Assembly (NCBI RefSeq): GCF_010389155.1
Contig: NC_057766.1
Location: forward strand, 2,108,001 to 2,172,000
Direction: 5' to 3'
Origin: Erigeron canadensis
Taxonomy: Eukaryota; Streptophyta; Magnoliopsida; Asterales; Asteraceae
Length of the DNA stretch: 64,000 bases
Translations under genes and position numbers: made by a program
Part shown: positions 34,435-53,100 of the stretch, piece by piece
Layout of the letters: each line of letters starts with the position of its first letter
Numbering within the stretch: position 1 is the first letter of the stretch
The notes under the pieces: model-generated
The model's input: the letters and a program-made list of their open reading frames with translations, nothing else
Database searches by the model: none
Told to the model about the DNA's origin: nothing

Positions 34435-35055
34435 TAAATAAGGCAACAATCTTCAAAATGTGGTGCATGAGCTAGCTGCAAATAAGGCAAAGAATAATAT
34501 TGGAATGATCATTAATAAGCTTGTTGTGGCTGCAACTGTTTACTTTCTATGGCAGTAAAGAAATTGGAGATTGTTTAAAAAGAAGGGAAGGAATAAGGAA
34601 GTTTTAAGTAAAAGTACAAAGGATTGTATTAGAAATAAGTTGTTTTCTTTGAAAGTTAGGAAAACTGGAAATGTGGTTCTCATGGCAAGAAAATGGAATC
34701 TGCAATGGATGAATAATTGTTTGGTTAGCATATGAAAGTTGTATAATGTCTGATTGGCAGGTGATATTGGATTTTTGTGACTCAAGTATGTGTGCGAATT
34801 GGAATAATGAGTTGTGCAAGATGAAGCTACTTGGTCCCTTTCTAGCATACTTTGAGTATTTTGGTTCTGTTTTGAGGGGTTGTATCTGGTTTGTTTTCAA
34901 TGTCATTTGATAAGGCTGAGGTATGTATAGTTTAGTATATTGATATAGTTGGTAGAATGCTTGTAGGTGGTAGTAGTATAAGGCCTGACTATGGCCATGT
35001 TCTTTGATTTTTTTGTAAATGCTTTGATATATCAATACAATTCACCAGTTTAATT
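34435..35055 (+). mobile_element. 5'-truncated LINE remnant
   Basis: Inserted in the U2 3' flank with a TSD of about 17-18 bp (AAAATTT[g]TCACAATGTT, 34418-34434 and 35056-35073). The equivalent place downstream of U3 (about 40424-40440) shows this sequence only once. Around 34516-34705 the translation resembles the C-terminal end of plant LINE reverse transcriptase proteins (KLVVAATVYFLWQ, stop, then RNWRLFKK). The 3' end is a ttgtaaatgctttg-type tail without a long poly-A. Confidence 0.75.
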
Positions 35056-35073
35056 AAAATTTGTCACAATGTT

Positions 35074-35928
35074 CGTATGCACCTTTGACAAAAGGATTCG
35101 CAACACTAGCTATAAGTTAATTGTACTTCATGTAAAGCCCAAAAGTTATTACTCTGTCGCCATATTGTAAGCCTTAAATCCCAATTAACTAGCTGAAAAA
35201 CTAGAAACACTTGCAGTTGCTAGATTTCAATGCCTAAGTTGGATTTTAGGAACGACAGATAGTAGGCTCACAAGTCGGAAACAAAACTCTGTACGTGGCC
35301 ATGCCTAGCGTTTTCCTTCAGGATCCTAAAAAGTCTAACTTAAATGTAATACTTTTGAGACACCTCTGATTCTCTGAAAAAGGCTTCCTTAATACTACCG
35401 TTTATCTAAATGCTCCTTACGGAGATGGGACAGTAGATGGATGATTGAGAAGAATGCATAAAAGCCTTATGATTGATGCAATATATGTAAATAGTATTCT
35501 CTAATACATGATGATCAGAATCAGAAGGTAAAATCTTGTTAAGTATTAAAGAGGTGATCATGTAATTCGCTTAAATAGATTGATTGATTTGAGATGAATG
35601 CATAAGCCTTTTGATTGATTCACATATTATTTTTGTTCAGACTTGAACTCCTAGTTCTTTCTTTTTTGATCCCTGTAAAGATTTCGTGACCCCTGTAAAG
35701 ATTTCGTAATACCTAGAGGCAAACGATATTATCTGTTTACTTTTTAGTGAAATGGATTTACGCGAAACATACCAGTATTTCACTTAAGAAGATTTATTTC
35801 AACTAATAATGACGCCCTAAAATTATCTATCGGGAAATGACTAGTTTTAAGAGATGGGGGATAAAGGTGATGAGAACAGGAAATATTTCCATACCCATAG
35901 TTACTAAAACAAAAAAGAAACAAAAAAC
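35074..35928. other. Continuation of F-box U2 3' flank
   Basis: There is no gene. Blocks shared with the U3 and U4 3' flanks include 'cttgcagttgctag' (35210), 'gtggccatgcctagcgtttt' (35297) and 'gagaagaatgcataa' (35447). A 20-base tandem repeat ('cccctgtaaagatttcgt') lies near 35670-35707. Nothing further is recognised after about 35700. Confidence 0.6.
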
Positions 35929-36330
35929 CACTACAACAAATTCTTCATATGTTAACAATTTCTAAAGCATATATAAACACTTTTAAATGTGAAGAATTAT
36001 AAAGTTCGCATTTGATTGATATGCGAAGAAAATAGGTGTCACACAATTTAAAATGTGATTAACTTGAAATAATCCTCACACTTTTAAATGTCATGATTTT
36101 GAAGTAATTTCTCACACTTCTAAGTGTGATAATTTTGTGTTATTCCTCACACCTTAAAATGTAGGATTTTGAAGTAATTCCTTTTTTGTATGATTCCTCA
36201 CACCTCAAAGTGTTGGGATTTTGAATTAATTCTTCACACCTCCAAATATGAGGATTTTTTAATGATTTTTCACACTTGTAAATGCAAGGTTTTATAGATA
36301 ATTATTCACATTTCTAAATGTTAAGATTAT
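35929..36330 (+). mobile_element. CACTA-type transposon end with subterminal repeats
   Basis: CACTACAACAAA at 35929 matches the terminal motif of plant CACTA (En/Spm) transposons. It is followed by about eight degenerate direct repeats of roughly 45-50 bp, each built on 'cctcacacytyyaaatgtga' and a 'gattttgaagtaatt' block, like the subterminal transposase-binding repeats of this superfamily. No matching inverted end or transposase was found in the window, so it is probably a truncated or deleted copy. Confidence 0.55.
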
Positions 36331-37429
36331 GTCTATATAAATACAATATATATATATATATATATAATTACATAATGGCAATTACTAAAGCATATTATAA
36401 CCACCTGTACAAAATGAAAATAATAATTGGAAAACTTTATGACCCCAAAAAATTAATGTGTGCTTACTTATTTTAGACAAAAACCATGCATTCAGGAAAT
36501 AAAAATCAATAACCCATAAAAACTAATTAACAAGCCATTCAATACATAAGAATCTATAACCCATAAAAATCTTAACAAGTTGTGTAAGGTTCATAATTTG
36601 CAATTCTTGAAAGCTAACAAGCCATCCAAGTCATATCTTCCAGCCTGAAACAAATTGAAATCAAACAAAGGAAGCAATGGTCATTAATATATCATTTGGT
36701 TTACTTAGATTCTATCATAAAACCTGACTTCACTTCATGGAGGAGGTTTAGTGACGATAGGTCGTAATAGCATCCTTAAGAATTTGTTTTCTTCTTTGTT
36801 TATATAGAAGCTTTGTTTCTTAAGTTTTTGAATACTGAAATGTAGGAACTATGGATTGCAAGGAAAAACAGAACAGTCATAAAACCCCAAACCATTTCCC
36901 CGTTTAGCCATTTTTTTGTGCAAGTAAAGAATCATTCTCTTTATTTGCATTCTTTTCCCAAATTAATACTTGAACTCAAGTGTTTGTAAGGGATGCAGAG
37001 AACTAAACTTATCGAAATTGTCTTCATTTTTTTGCTTTATTGAAGCCCAATTATGGACGAGCCTACTGAACTAAACTTATCAAAACATTTGTATAAAAAA
37101 AAAAGTCAAAAAACGTCTAAAGCAGTATGCTCATTATCCAATCAGTTTAGAAATAACAGATATGACATTTGACCATTAATCCAGAAAAATTTTTGATTTG
37201 GTTATGTGTATATTCAATGGGCCAAACGGGTAAATTACAAAGTACGGGTTCAAAAAGAAATGGGTTGATAGTCTGATGTGTTTTTCCTAATAACATGATT
37301 TCTGAATCATATTTTGATACATTAACTCTGCACGTTTTTAAGAAAGAATGACACAAAAGGCTGGCTGACCTAACTTGTGCAGTTATAAAAGTTACCTGTT
37401 TTGAACCAACCCTGTTTCGACCCATTTTT
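36331..37429. other. Unassigned interior, possibly of the CACTA remnant
   Basis: It contains an AT microsatellite at 36341-36366 and then AT-rich sequence without a credible ORF. It may be the interior of the CACTA-type element, because no second end is seen before the MITE at 37430. I recognise nothing else. Confidence 0.3.
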
Positions 37430-37755
37430 ATAGTAGGAAAAAATTAAAGTTATGTGTATTGTATGTAAGCAACTTGAAAAAATGTAACTATCTTTGACCG
37501 AATGTCTATAGTAGGAAAAAACTAAAGTTATGTGTATTGTATGTAAGCAACTTGAAAAAATGTTTATTGTATGTAAGAAAACATAGGTGGCAACCATATA
37601 CAGGTGCGACTTGTTAGATTTTAATTGGTTGAAACGAAATTCTTACATACAATAAACATTATTTCAAAGTTGTTTACTTATAATACACACAACTTTAGTT
37701 ATTTCCTACTATAGACATTCGTTCAAAGTTTCTGACATTCGAGGAAACTAATCCC
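37430..37755. mobile_element. Rearranged foldback MITE
   Basis: Same family as 38720-38991. The right end reads CTAATCCC and the inverted arms share 'attgtatgtaag' and 'tagtaggaaaaa' words. The left arm is duplicated ('ctaaagttatgtgtattg' occurs at about 37446 and 37521) and the original left terminus is missing. Confidence 0.65.
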
Positions 37756-38719
37756 TATAAATTTATTGCTAAATGGCCAATTGTTTAGAAGATGTGATCA
37801 GCATGGAGCAATCAGCTTGCGAAAAAGGAATTAGACGGGCCGTTATTTCTTAATGAGGTGGTTGTGTAAAAAGAAAAGGAATTGCTCTTATTTAAAAATT
37901 GATTCATTCTCTGATGTGATTTTCTATTTTCTATTATGTAAGACTGTTCCTGCTCATATTTTTTTCGTTTAATGATGTACGATCTTTAAGATAAAAATTT
38001 TTGAATGAACTAAAATAATTTTTATTATTTTTTATAGGGAAAAAATGTGTAGTCGTACATAATCCAACCACGCCATCCACACTGTCTCTTCTCATATTCA
38101 TGACATGGCATTGGAACCGGCCAATATATGGGTTCTTCACTACAGAAGATGTTTATTAAACATTTAAAAAATTTGTGAAAACCATTAAAAATTCTTTAAA
38201 CAACACCCAAGTTACTATATGTTTACATACATTTTAAAGAATTTGTGAAGACCATTTCAAATCTCTATTTTGGCTGAAAATAAAATTAATTGCACTATTA
38301 ATGATCATCAACTTCGGGTAAATTTGGCAACTGAGATTGTGAAAAATAGCTACAAGGTTAATAAGAATTATTGGGTTTGCATCTTTTTGTAGGAGAAGTA
38401 GGCTTCTGCATTTGATAGTCGATTCAAAGTGAGGTATGTGTTAAACCCTTCATTACCATATTTTATTTATTATATATTTTAATTGAATTTTGTCGATTAA
38501 ATAATTAAATGGGGTTGTTTGATGGGCCGCAAAATACCATAATCTAATTTGGGTTTTTCCAAAAATGATGAATTTAATTTGTGTTTAGTTATACGTAACA
38601 ACATTATTATACTTTTGGCTGGACAAAAATCCTAAAAGAAAAAAAATTGAATGTTAAATACAGTAATTTCTATTTAATAAGATAAGTTTGATAGTTTGGT
38701 TCTTTTTACAAAAATAATA
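37756..38719. other. Upstream flank of F-box copy U3
   Basis: Several blocks (for example 'gccgttatttctta' at 37840, 'gatgtgattttctattt' near 37914 and 'tgatgggccgcaaaa' at 38520) recur at 40950-41240 upstream of U4, which shows that the duplicated unit includes about 1 kb of 5' sequence. No gene is seen. Some of this is presumably U3 promoter. Confidence 0.55.
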
Positions 38720-38991
38720 GGGATAAGTATTTTATAATATAACAAACTTTGAACGAATGTCTAGGAAGTAACTAAAGTTGTGTGAACTCGAAAATAATGT
38801 TTATTGTATGTAAGAAAATGTATTCAACCAATTAAAATCAGACAAGTGGCACCTTTATATAGTTGTCACGTATGTTTTCTTACATACAATAAACATTTTT
38901 TAAAGTTGTTTACATACAATACACAAAACTTTAGTTATTTTCTACTATAAACGTTCGTCTAAAGTTTGTTATATTTCAGGATACTTATCCC
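38720..38991. mobile_element. Foldback MITE just upstream of F-box U3
   Basis: 272 bp with inverted ends (GGGATAAGTAT / ATACTTATCCC) and a perfect 9 bp TSD aaaataata (38711-38719, 38992-39000). The arms are complementary over about 110 bp. A 9 bp TSD and GGG ends suggest a Mutator-type MITE. It ends 42 bases before the first ATG of the F-box gene, and the U4 paralog lacks it at the same place. Confidence 0.88.
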
Positions 38992-39033
38992 AAAATAATA
39001 ATATCCTTATATTTGTGCCATTAAATTTGGAAA

Positions 39034-40290
39034 ATGCGAGTGGGTGTTGATTTGAGTTCTCATCCCATGGACGATAGTGGTAACAGAGTATCATCATCCA
39101 AAAGACCGACGATGAGAGATGACGATGGACATGGATCAGTCACTCCATCATCCGTAGACCAAGTGATGGTCAACGACGACCTCGTGATCGAGATCTTACT
39201 CCGCTTGCCTGTTCTCACACTCATATTCTTCAAATCCGTATCGAAACGCTGGTTATCTCTCATCACCTCCACTGCTTTCTTCAATCTACACCTCACCCGC
39301 TTTCCAAATATCCCTCCCCCGTCTGGTCTCTTTCTGCAGCAAACAAATTCTGACTATGACCACTTTGAACACGATTTTGTGTCCTTGGTTAGCGGAATCC
39401 CCCGGGGTAAGCTGAAAAAAACATCAGCATCCCCTTTTGTGTGTTTTGGCTCAAATGCAAGTAATGTGGAAGTTTTGCAGTCCTGCAATGGTTTGGTTCT
39501 GTGTCTTATGAGGTCTAGTGCAACTGACAAGATTTACGTATACAATCCATCCATTAATGTGTTTAAGATGCTCCCACAAGTACAGCGTTTGACATTAGAG
39601 GGTTTTTTGGACAAATACAGATTGGCTTTTGATCCCACAAAATCGCCTCACTACAAAGTACTGCGTATTCGAGTGAAAGTCACGCGACCACAAAATCTCT
39701 TTCCAACATGGATTTACTCTTCAGAAACAGGTTGCTGGAGAATTGGTAATACATTTCATTCTAGTAGGTTTCGCGGGCATTTTGACAACGGAGTATATTG
39801 GAATGATGCAATTAATTGGATTAATGATAGGAATCGGGTTATGCATTTCAAATTAGATGTAGAGCATCGAGTCATTATTACAAGAACACAACTCCCAGAA
39901 ACTTTGCATCGGAAAATTCATCCAAAGTTGTTTGAGTCTCGCGGTTGTTTGTTACTTGCTGCAAGCGATGCCTATCCTCATCCCAAACGCTTGAAAATTT
40001 ATGAGAGGATGAATGAGTATTCTTGGTCAGTGAGATACATTATTAAGTATGAAGACTGTATAGAGGCATCCCTTAAAACCTGGAAGATGTCTACAGTGGG
40101 GTTTCATTTCAATGTCCTGTTTATGGTGGTGGGAGAAAGAGAAGAGGAATCTTTCGTTGTGATGGACCTACTTGGAATGGTTGTAAAATACAATCTGTTG
40201 TCAAAGACTCTCCACGTGCTCTATGGTATTCACACAAATTTGACTCCTATCAGCGCCTTTCCGTTCATTGCATCTTTTGCTGGTGTGTAA
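39034..40290 (+). CDS. F-box protein with FBA domain (copy U3)
   Basis: Intact single-exon gene of 418 residues. The F-box is at about residues 46-90 (NDDLVIEILLRLPVLTLIFF, then KSVSKRWLSLI). The rest matches the F-box-associated interaction domain type: LQSCNGLVLC, YNPSINVFKMLP, LAFDPTKSPHYKVL, IYSSETGCWRIG, GVYWNDA, FKLDVE and a C-terminal FPFIASFAGV. Proteins of this class bind Skp1 through the F-box and recruit substrates to SCF ubiquitin ligases; the substrate is unknown. Met12 (39067) may be the real start, because the MDDS region is better conserved among copies than the leading 11 codons and the U1 copy has no ATG at the upstream position. A MITE lies immediately upstream. Confidence 0.93.
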   Translation: MRVGVDLSSHPMDDSGNRVSSSKRPTMRDDDGHGSVTPSSVDQVMVNDDLVIEILLRLPVLTLIFFKSVSKRWLSLITSTAFFNLHLTRFPNIPPPSGLFLQQTNSDYDHFEHDFVSLVSGIPRGKLKKTSASPFVCFGSNASNVEVLQSCNGLVLCLMRSSATDKIYVYNPSINVFKMLPQVQRLTLEGFLDKYRLAFDPTKSPHYKVLRIRVKVTRPQNLFPTWIYSSETGCWRIGNTFHSSRFRGHFDNGVYWNDAINWINDRNRVMHFKLDVEHRVIITRTQLPETLHRKIHPKLFESRGCLLLAASDAYPHPKRLKIYERMNEYSWSVRYIIKYEDCIEASLKTWKMSTVGFHFNVLFMVVGEREEESFVVMDLLGMVVKYNLLSKTLHVLYGIHTNLTPISAFPFIASFAGV

Positions 40291-41419
40291 TTCAGCTTTC
40301 TGGTTTCGGGTATGATTTTTCATATCTGATATTGTTCTGTCACTATATTAATTAGCTGTTTTACTTATGTTTTCGGTAACACTATTGTTAATAACTCATT
40401 ATGTTGAAGCTGTTGCCCAAAATTTGTCACAATGTTCGTTTGCACTTTTGACAAAAGGATTCGCAACACTATGTTAATTGTACTTCATGTAAAGCCCAAA
40501 AGTTATTAGGATCTTGTAATTACTAGTAAATTAGTCATGGATGGAGATGCTATTACTTGGTTGCCATATTGTGAGCCTTAAATCCGAAATTAACAAGCTG
40601 AACAACTAGAAACACTTGCAGTTGCTAGTTTCAATGCCTAATTTGGATTTCAGGAACGAAAGATAGTAGTCTCACAAGTCAGAAACAAAACTTTGTACGT
40701 GGCCATGCCTAGCGTTTTCCTTCAGGATCCTAAATAGCCTAACTTAAATGAAATACTTTTGAGACACCTCTGAAAAAGGCGACAACTATCGTTCCTTAAT
40801 ACCATTTATCTAAATGCCTGTTGAACATACTCCTTTCAGAGGTGGGATAGTAGATGGATGATTGAGAAGAATGCATAAGCCTCTTGATTGATGAATTAGA
40901 TGTAATCTGTATTCTATAATATATGATCAGAATGTAAAATGTTAGACTGGCCGTTATTTCTTAAGGAGGTGGTTGTGTGGTACAAAAAAAAAAAAAGAAA
41001 TTGCTCTTATTTAAAATCAATTTTGCAAAAGCGTATGATTAACTCTCTGATGTGATTTTCTATTTATAATTATGTCACTGATTGGCTTTTGGGTCTAAGT
41101 GATTACAACGGATAAGAACCCAACAAAATTCGTACTCGATTCAAAGTGAGGTATATGTGAAACACTTCATCACCGTAATTTTTTTTTAATTAGTCGATTA
41201 AATAATTGAACGGGGTTGTTTAATGGGCCGCAAAACACCATCATCTAATTTGAGTTTTTACCAAAATGATGAATTTATTTTATGTTTGGATATTAGATAA
41301 CCCAAACATTATATTTTTGGTTAGTTGTGACAAAAATAATAAGAAAAAAATTGAATGTTAAATAATTTATATTTGATAAGGTAAGTTTAATAGTTTGGTT
41401 GTTTTTACAAAAATAATTA
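40291..41419. other. Shared flank between F-box U3 and U4
   Basis: 40291-40960 is the U3 3' flank, with the same blocks as after U2 and U4. 40950-41419 is the U4 upstream region, which resembles 37830-38720. The only obvious simple repeat is an A run at 40985-40997. No gene is seen. Confidence 0.6.
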
Positions 41420-41675
41420 TATTGTGCCGACATTATCTTCGGTTAAGTAACTGCTCAGTGCCGCCTTCCGCGGGTTTTGATCCCCAATACCTCGACGGTG
41501 TATGGAGGAGGTTAAGATGTAGGCAGACCTTACCTCTACCTAAGAAGAGAGGCTGCTTCCAGTTTCTACCTAAATGGTAGAAAAGATCCTCCAACCTTTG
41601 CATGGGATGAGGATCGAACCCATGACCTCTATCTCCAGAGGCAAGGGTGTTTACCACTGATCCAACCATGCTGCT
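41420..41675 (-). mobile_element. tRNA-derived SINE upstream of F-box U4
   Basis: On the minus strand an A-box-like TGGATCAGTGG (near 41663) and a B box GGTTCGATCC (near 41618) are spaced as in a tRNA gene, followed by a longer tRNA-unrelated body ('aaaacccgcggaaggcggc' near 41463-41481). The 78-residue ORF read through it is not a gene. The corresponding position upstream of U3 lacks it. I could not define its TSD. Confidence 0.7.
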
Positions 41676-41712
41676 TTTGACAAATCATATGTAATCCGAT
41701 TGCACAGACTAA

Positions 41713-42948
41713 ATGCGAGTTGGGTGTGATTTGTGTTCTCATCCCATGGACGACAGTGATAACAGAGTATCCTCATCCAAAAGGACGATGATGAGAGATC
41801 ATGATGGATCAGTCCCTTCATCATCTATACGAGAAGTCGTGTTCAACGACGACCTTCTGATCGAAATCTTACTCCAATTGCCTGTTATCTCCCGCTTTTT
41901 CTTCAAATCCGTATCCAAACGCTGGTTATCTCTCATCACCTCCCCTGCATTCTTCAATCTACGCCTCACCCGCTTTCCATATATCCATCCCCCATCTGGT
42001 CTCTTTCTGCAGCAAATAAATTCTGAACATAACCACTTTCAACACGATTTCATCTCGTTGGATAGCAGAATCCCTGCGGGCAAGAAAAAATCATCAGCAT
42101 TCACTTTTGGGTGTTTTGGCATGGATGCCAGTAATGTGGAAGTTTTGCAGTCCTGCAATGGTTTGGTTTTGTGTGTTATCAGGAATGATCCCGGCAAGAT
42201 TTGTGTATACAATCCGTCTATAAATATGTTTAAGATGCTCCCACAAGTACATGGTTTGAAAATCTCTAGATTCATGGACAATATGAGATTGGGTTTTGAT
42301 CCTGCAAAATCACCTCACTACAAAGTACTGCATATTCGAGAGATACCCAAAGAAAGTTCTATTTTAACATGGATTTACTTTTCAGAAAGAGGTTGTTGGA
42401 TAATTGGTAATTCATTGCCTCTGCAATGGTATTGCGGGCTGTTTCACAGGGGAGTATATTGGGATGATGCAATTCACTGGCTAGATTTTAAGAATCAAGT
42501 TAGGCATTTCAAGTTAGATGTAGAGCATCCACACGATACAACCACAGAACCCCCAAAAACGTTGGATAGGTACAGCTATAAAGAGTTGTTTGAGTCTTGT
42601 GGTTGTTTGTTATTTGCTTGTGCGGGTGATCCTCTTAACAAACACTTGAATATTTATGAGATGGGGAATGGGTATTCTGGGTGGTCATTGAAATACATTG
42701 TTAAATATGAAGACAGTATATCGACATTCTTTGAAACCTGGAAGAAGTCTACTGTAAAGTTTCGTTTCGATGTCCTGTCAATAGTGCTGGGCGAAAGGGA
42801 AGACGAATCGTTCATTGTGATGAAGCCATGTGGGAAGGTTGTAAAGTACAATCTTTTGTTGAAGACTCTCCACATCCTCTGCAATATGGATACACATTTG
42901 ACTAAATTCCACACCTTTCCATTCATTGCATCTTTTGCAGGTGTGTAA
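41713..42948 (+). CDS. F-box protein with FBA domain (copy U4)
   Basis: Intact single-exon gene of 411 residues, the closest paralog of U3. The F-box at about residues 43-85 reads NDDLLIEILLQLPVISRFFF, then KSVSKRWLSLI. FBA-type motifs include LQSCNGLVLCVI, YNPSINMFKMLP, LGFDPAKSPHYKVL, GVYWDDAIHWL, FKLDVEH and the terminal FPFIASFAGV. It is presumably a substrate receptor of an SCF E3 ligase. Met12 at 41746 is an alternative start, as in U3. The region just upstream is occupied by a SINE instead of the U3 MITE, so the two genes cannot share an identical core promoter. Confidence 0.93.
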   Translation: MRVGCDLCSHPMDDSDNRVSSSKRTMMRDHDGSVPSSSIREVVFNDDLLIEILLQLPVISRFFFKSVSKRWLSLITSPAFFNLRLTRFPYIHPPSGLFLQQINSEHNHFQHDFISLDSRIPAGKKKSSAFTFGCFGMDASNVEVLQSCNGLVLCVIRNDPGKICVYNPSINMFKMLPQVHGLKISRFMDNMRLGFDPAKSPHYKVLHIREIPKESSILTWIYFSERGCWIIGNSLPLQWYCGLFHRGVYWDDAIHWLDFKNQVRHFKLDVEHPHDTTTEPPKTLDRYSYKELFESCGCLLFACAGDPLNKHLNIYEMGNGYSGWSLKYIVKYEDSISTFFETWKKSTVKFRFDVLSIVLGEREDESFIVMKPCGKVVKYNLLLKTLHILCNMDTHLTKFHTFPFIASFAGV

Positions 42949-44907
42949 TTCAGCTTTATAGTTTCGGGTATGATTTTTCATATCTAATTTTGTGCTGTCA
43001 TCACATCAATTAGGTGCTTTACTTGTGTTTTTGATAAAACTAATGTTAGTTACTTATTATGTTGAAGCTATATATATCTAGTTTGCCACAATGTTCGTTT
43101 GCATTATTGAAAAAGGATTCACATCAGCTATGTGTTAATTGTAGTGTATTGAGATCTCTGGCACCCAAGGACAATGGGTCAGTTTAACTTAAAATCAAGC
43201 CCAAAAGTTATTAGGCTTCCTTAATTACTAATTAACATGGATAGAGATGCCATTGCCCTATTGCCATCATATTTTAAGCCGAAGATCCCAAATTAACAAG
43301 CTTGTCTAATAAGCTATTGCATATGCTCAATAACTGGACTGACATTCAAGTTAGAACCTAGAAAAACGTAGAAACACTTGCTGTTGCTAGTTTTCAATGC
43401 CTAATATGGATTTCAAAACTGAAAGATAGTAGTCTCACAAGTCACAAACAAAACTCTGTGGCCATGGCTTGCAATTCGTTTGGAGCTAGAGTCGTACCTT
43501 CAATGATTTACCCTCAAGACACTTCTGAAAAAAGCGGCAACTATAGTTACAACCCACATTAAAACCATGCATCTACACGCCTCAATGTACTCCTTAGAGA
43601 GATAGTACAGTAGATGGATGATTGAGAAGAATGCATAAGTCTTTTGATTGATGGCAAAACACCAAAACTGAACTCCATCTTGCCTAAATTTCACACTTTT
43701 TATTTATGAAAGTTTAAATCTGACAGCTAGATTATCGGCTCGTATGAACAATACAAGAACATCTTCGTTGATATTTCACTATTTTAAGTATTATAGATGC
43801 AATATGTAATTTGTATTCTGCAATTCATGTTCTGAATGTAAAATCTTGCTAAGAGTTTTCTCCACCATAATGTCTCTGACCTTCAGAGTCTGAAGGGATG
43901 TGACTCTTCGTTTGGACAGTAATAATGTCTACAAAGGAAGAAAAAAGAAAAGTAGGGTTGACTATGTTTGACTCGACCCGAAAGATATAAGGTTAGGGTT
44001 ATATAATTTACAATCAGTTAACCCGCCAGCCTTTTTTCCTAACCGGGTTTAGGTTGGCTATTTGAATTAACAATCCACCAACTCGAGAATATATTTGAAG
44101 TAATATTTATTTCAATTATAGGTTGATCCACCAACCTCTTTAACTGGAAATCAACTTAACTTAAAAAATGTCAACTCATTTGACCTGTATGACTTGAAAC
44201 CAATTTATTTGACTGGAAACAACCTTAAAAACCACCAACACATCGACCCATTTGATCTGAAAATCAACATGTTTGACATTTTTAACCTGAAAGGTGTTAC
44301 ACCTATTTTTAACTAGGTTGGCGGTTTGGGTTCAAGTTGTTAAATCACATGTTAGGATTGAGTTTTCAATTTGTGTTTGACTTGGGCATTTTCAATTAGT
44401 CAATTAGAGTCACATAGTCTTTTTATAAGATAATATTGACTTCAGACAAACGTTTAATAGCTAAATATATTGCAAAGTTTGTTTGGTAATAAGCATGACC
44501 AAAGAAAATTACATTATTTTTATAAACTTTGGTCTTTCAAGCTGATTTCCTATCTACCTGTTCAAAGTTATTATCTGTCAAACACCAAGTCAATTGTTGA
44601 TTATTATAATTACAAACTGAAAATGGTAAATTACAACAAAATGCCATACCACCGGTTGTTTTGCAACTAATTTACCTTAATCCGGTTATTCAAAATCACA
44701 TAAATCATTTTCAAATTGCACATCCAACACCCGCTAACATAGATATTAATGTACATGTTTGCTTCACAATTCAGGATTGACAAAATGAAAATTAATAGAA
44801 GAAAAGACGGTTGATTCCCGCATGAACTAAGATGTTCCCTCTCATTATAACACAACTATTTATCGACAACAACAATCGACAATTGCTCTTACAAAACAAC
44901 AATAGAA
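42949..44907. other. F-box U4 3' flank and intergenic spacer
   Basis: 42949-43870 repeats the shared 3' flank of the F-box units (blocks 'cacaatgttcgtttgca', 'cccaaaagttattagg' and 'gagaagaatgcataa'). From about 43960 to 44340 there is a diffuse repetitive stretch of 'ttgaccc', 'aacctg' and 'ggttg' words without a gene. 44340-44907 is AT-rich spacer and the likely 3' UTR/terminator zone of the BSK gene. No terminator motif is certain. Confidence 0.5.
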
Positions 44908-52734
<7,827 letters not shown>

Positions 52735-53100
52735 GTTACTAAAATTCCAAAAAAAAAAAAAAAACTTTTTGTAATGAATCTTGAAGTTGTTTTTTGTTTA
52801 GTGAAGAACCATGTTCAGGGAAAAAAAAAATTTGTAAAAATAAAAAAAGGTGTTTGATTTAATAAAATAATGAGAAATGAAGAAAAAGGGGTTGAAAGAT
52901 TTATGAAGATATATATATATATATGTGTGTGTGTATCTATTTCTATATCTATCTATATCTGAGTGTACACACTCGTGTGGATGTACAGAGAGAGATCTGA
53001 GAGAAAGGCGGTAATTAGATGATTAATTAAAGTCTTAATAAACCTTGTTTAGTGAGGTTTTGTTAATGATTTCCGACAAATTGCGAGAATAAATATAGGA
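52735..53100 (-). promoter_or_regulatory. BSK 5' UTR and putative core promoter
   Basis: Upstream of the BSK start codon the transcribed strand is CT-rich (53035-52985) and contains an AT/GT microsatellite (plus strand 52908-52935), then pyrimidine-rich 5' UTR-like sequence. A TATA-like CCTATATTTATT lies on the minus strand at 53088-53099, about 350 bases before the ATG. Transcription start is inferred, not seen. Confidence 0.35.

Noticed and set aside
34604..35035. Minus-strand 143-codon ORF
   Set aside because: It is antisense to the LINE remnant, whose sense translation matches LINE protein ends and whose TSD is visible.
35960..36330. CRISPR-like array
   Set aside because: The units are degenerate, adjacent and without unique spacers, the genome is a plant, and a CACTA terminus precedes them.
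41433..41669. Minus-strand 78-codon ORF upstream of U4
   Set aside because: It lies wholly inside a tRNA-derived SINE with Pol III box motifs; there is no protein domain.
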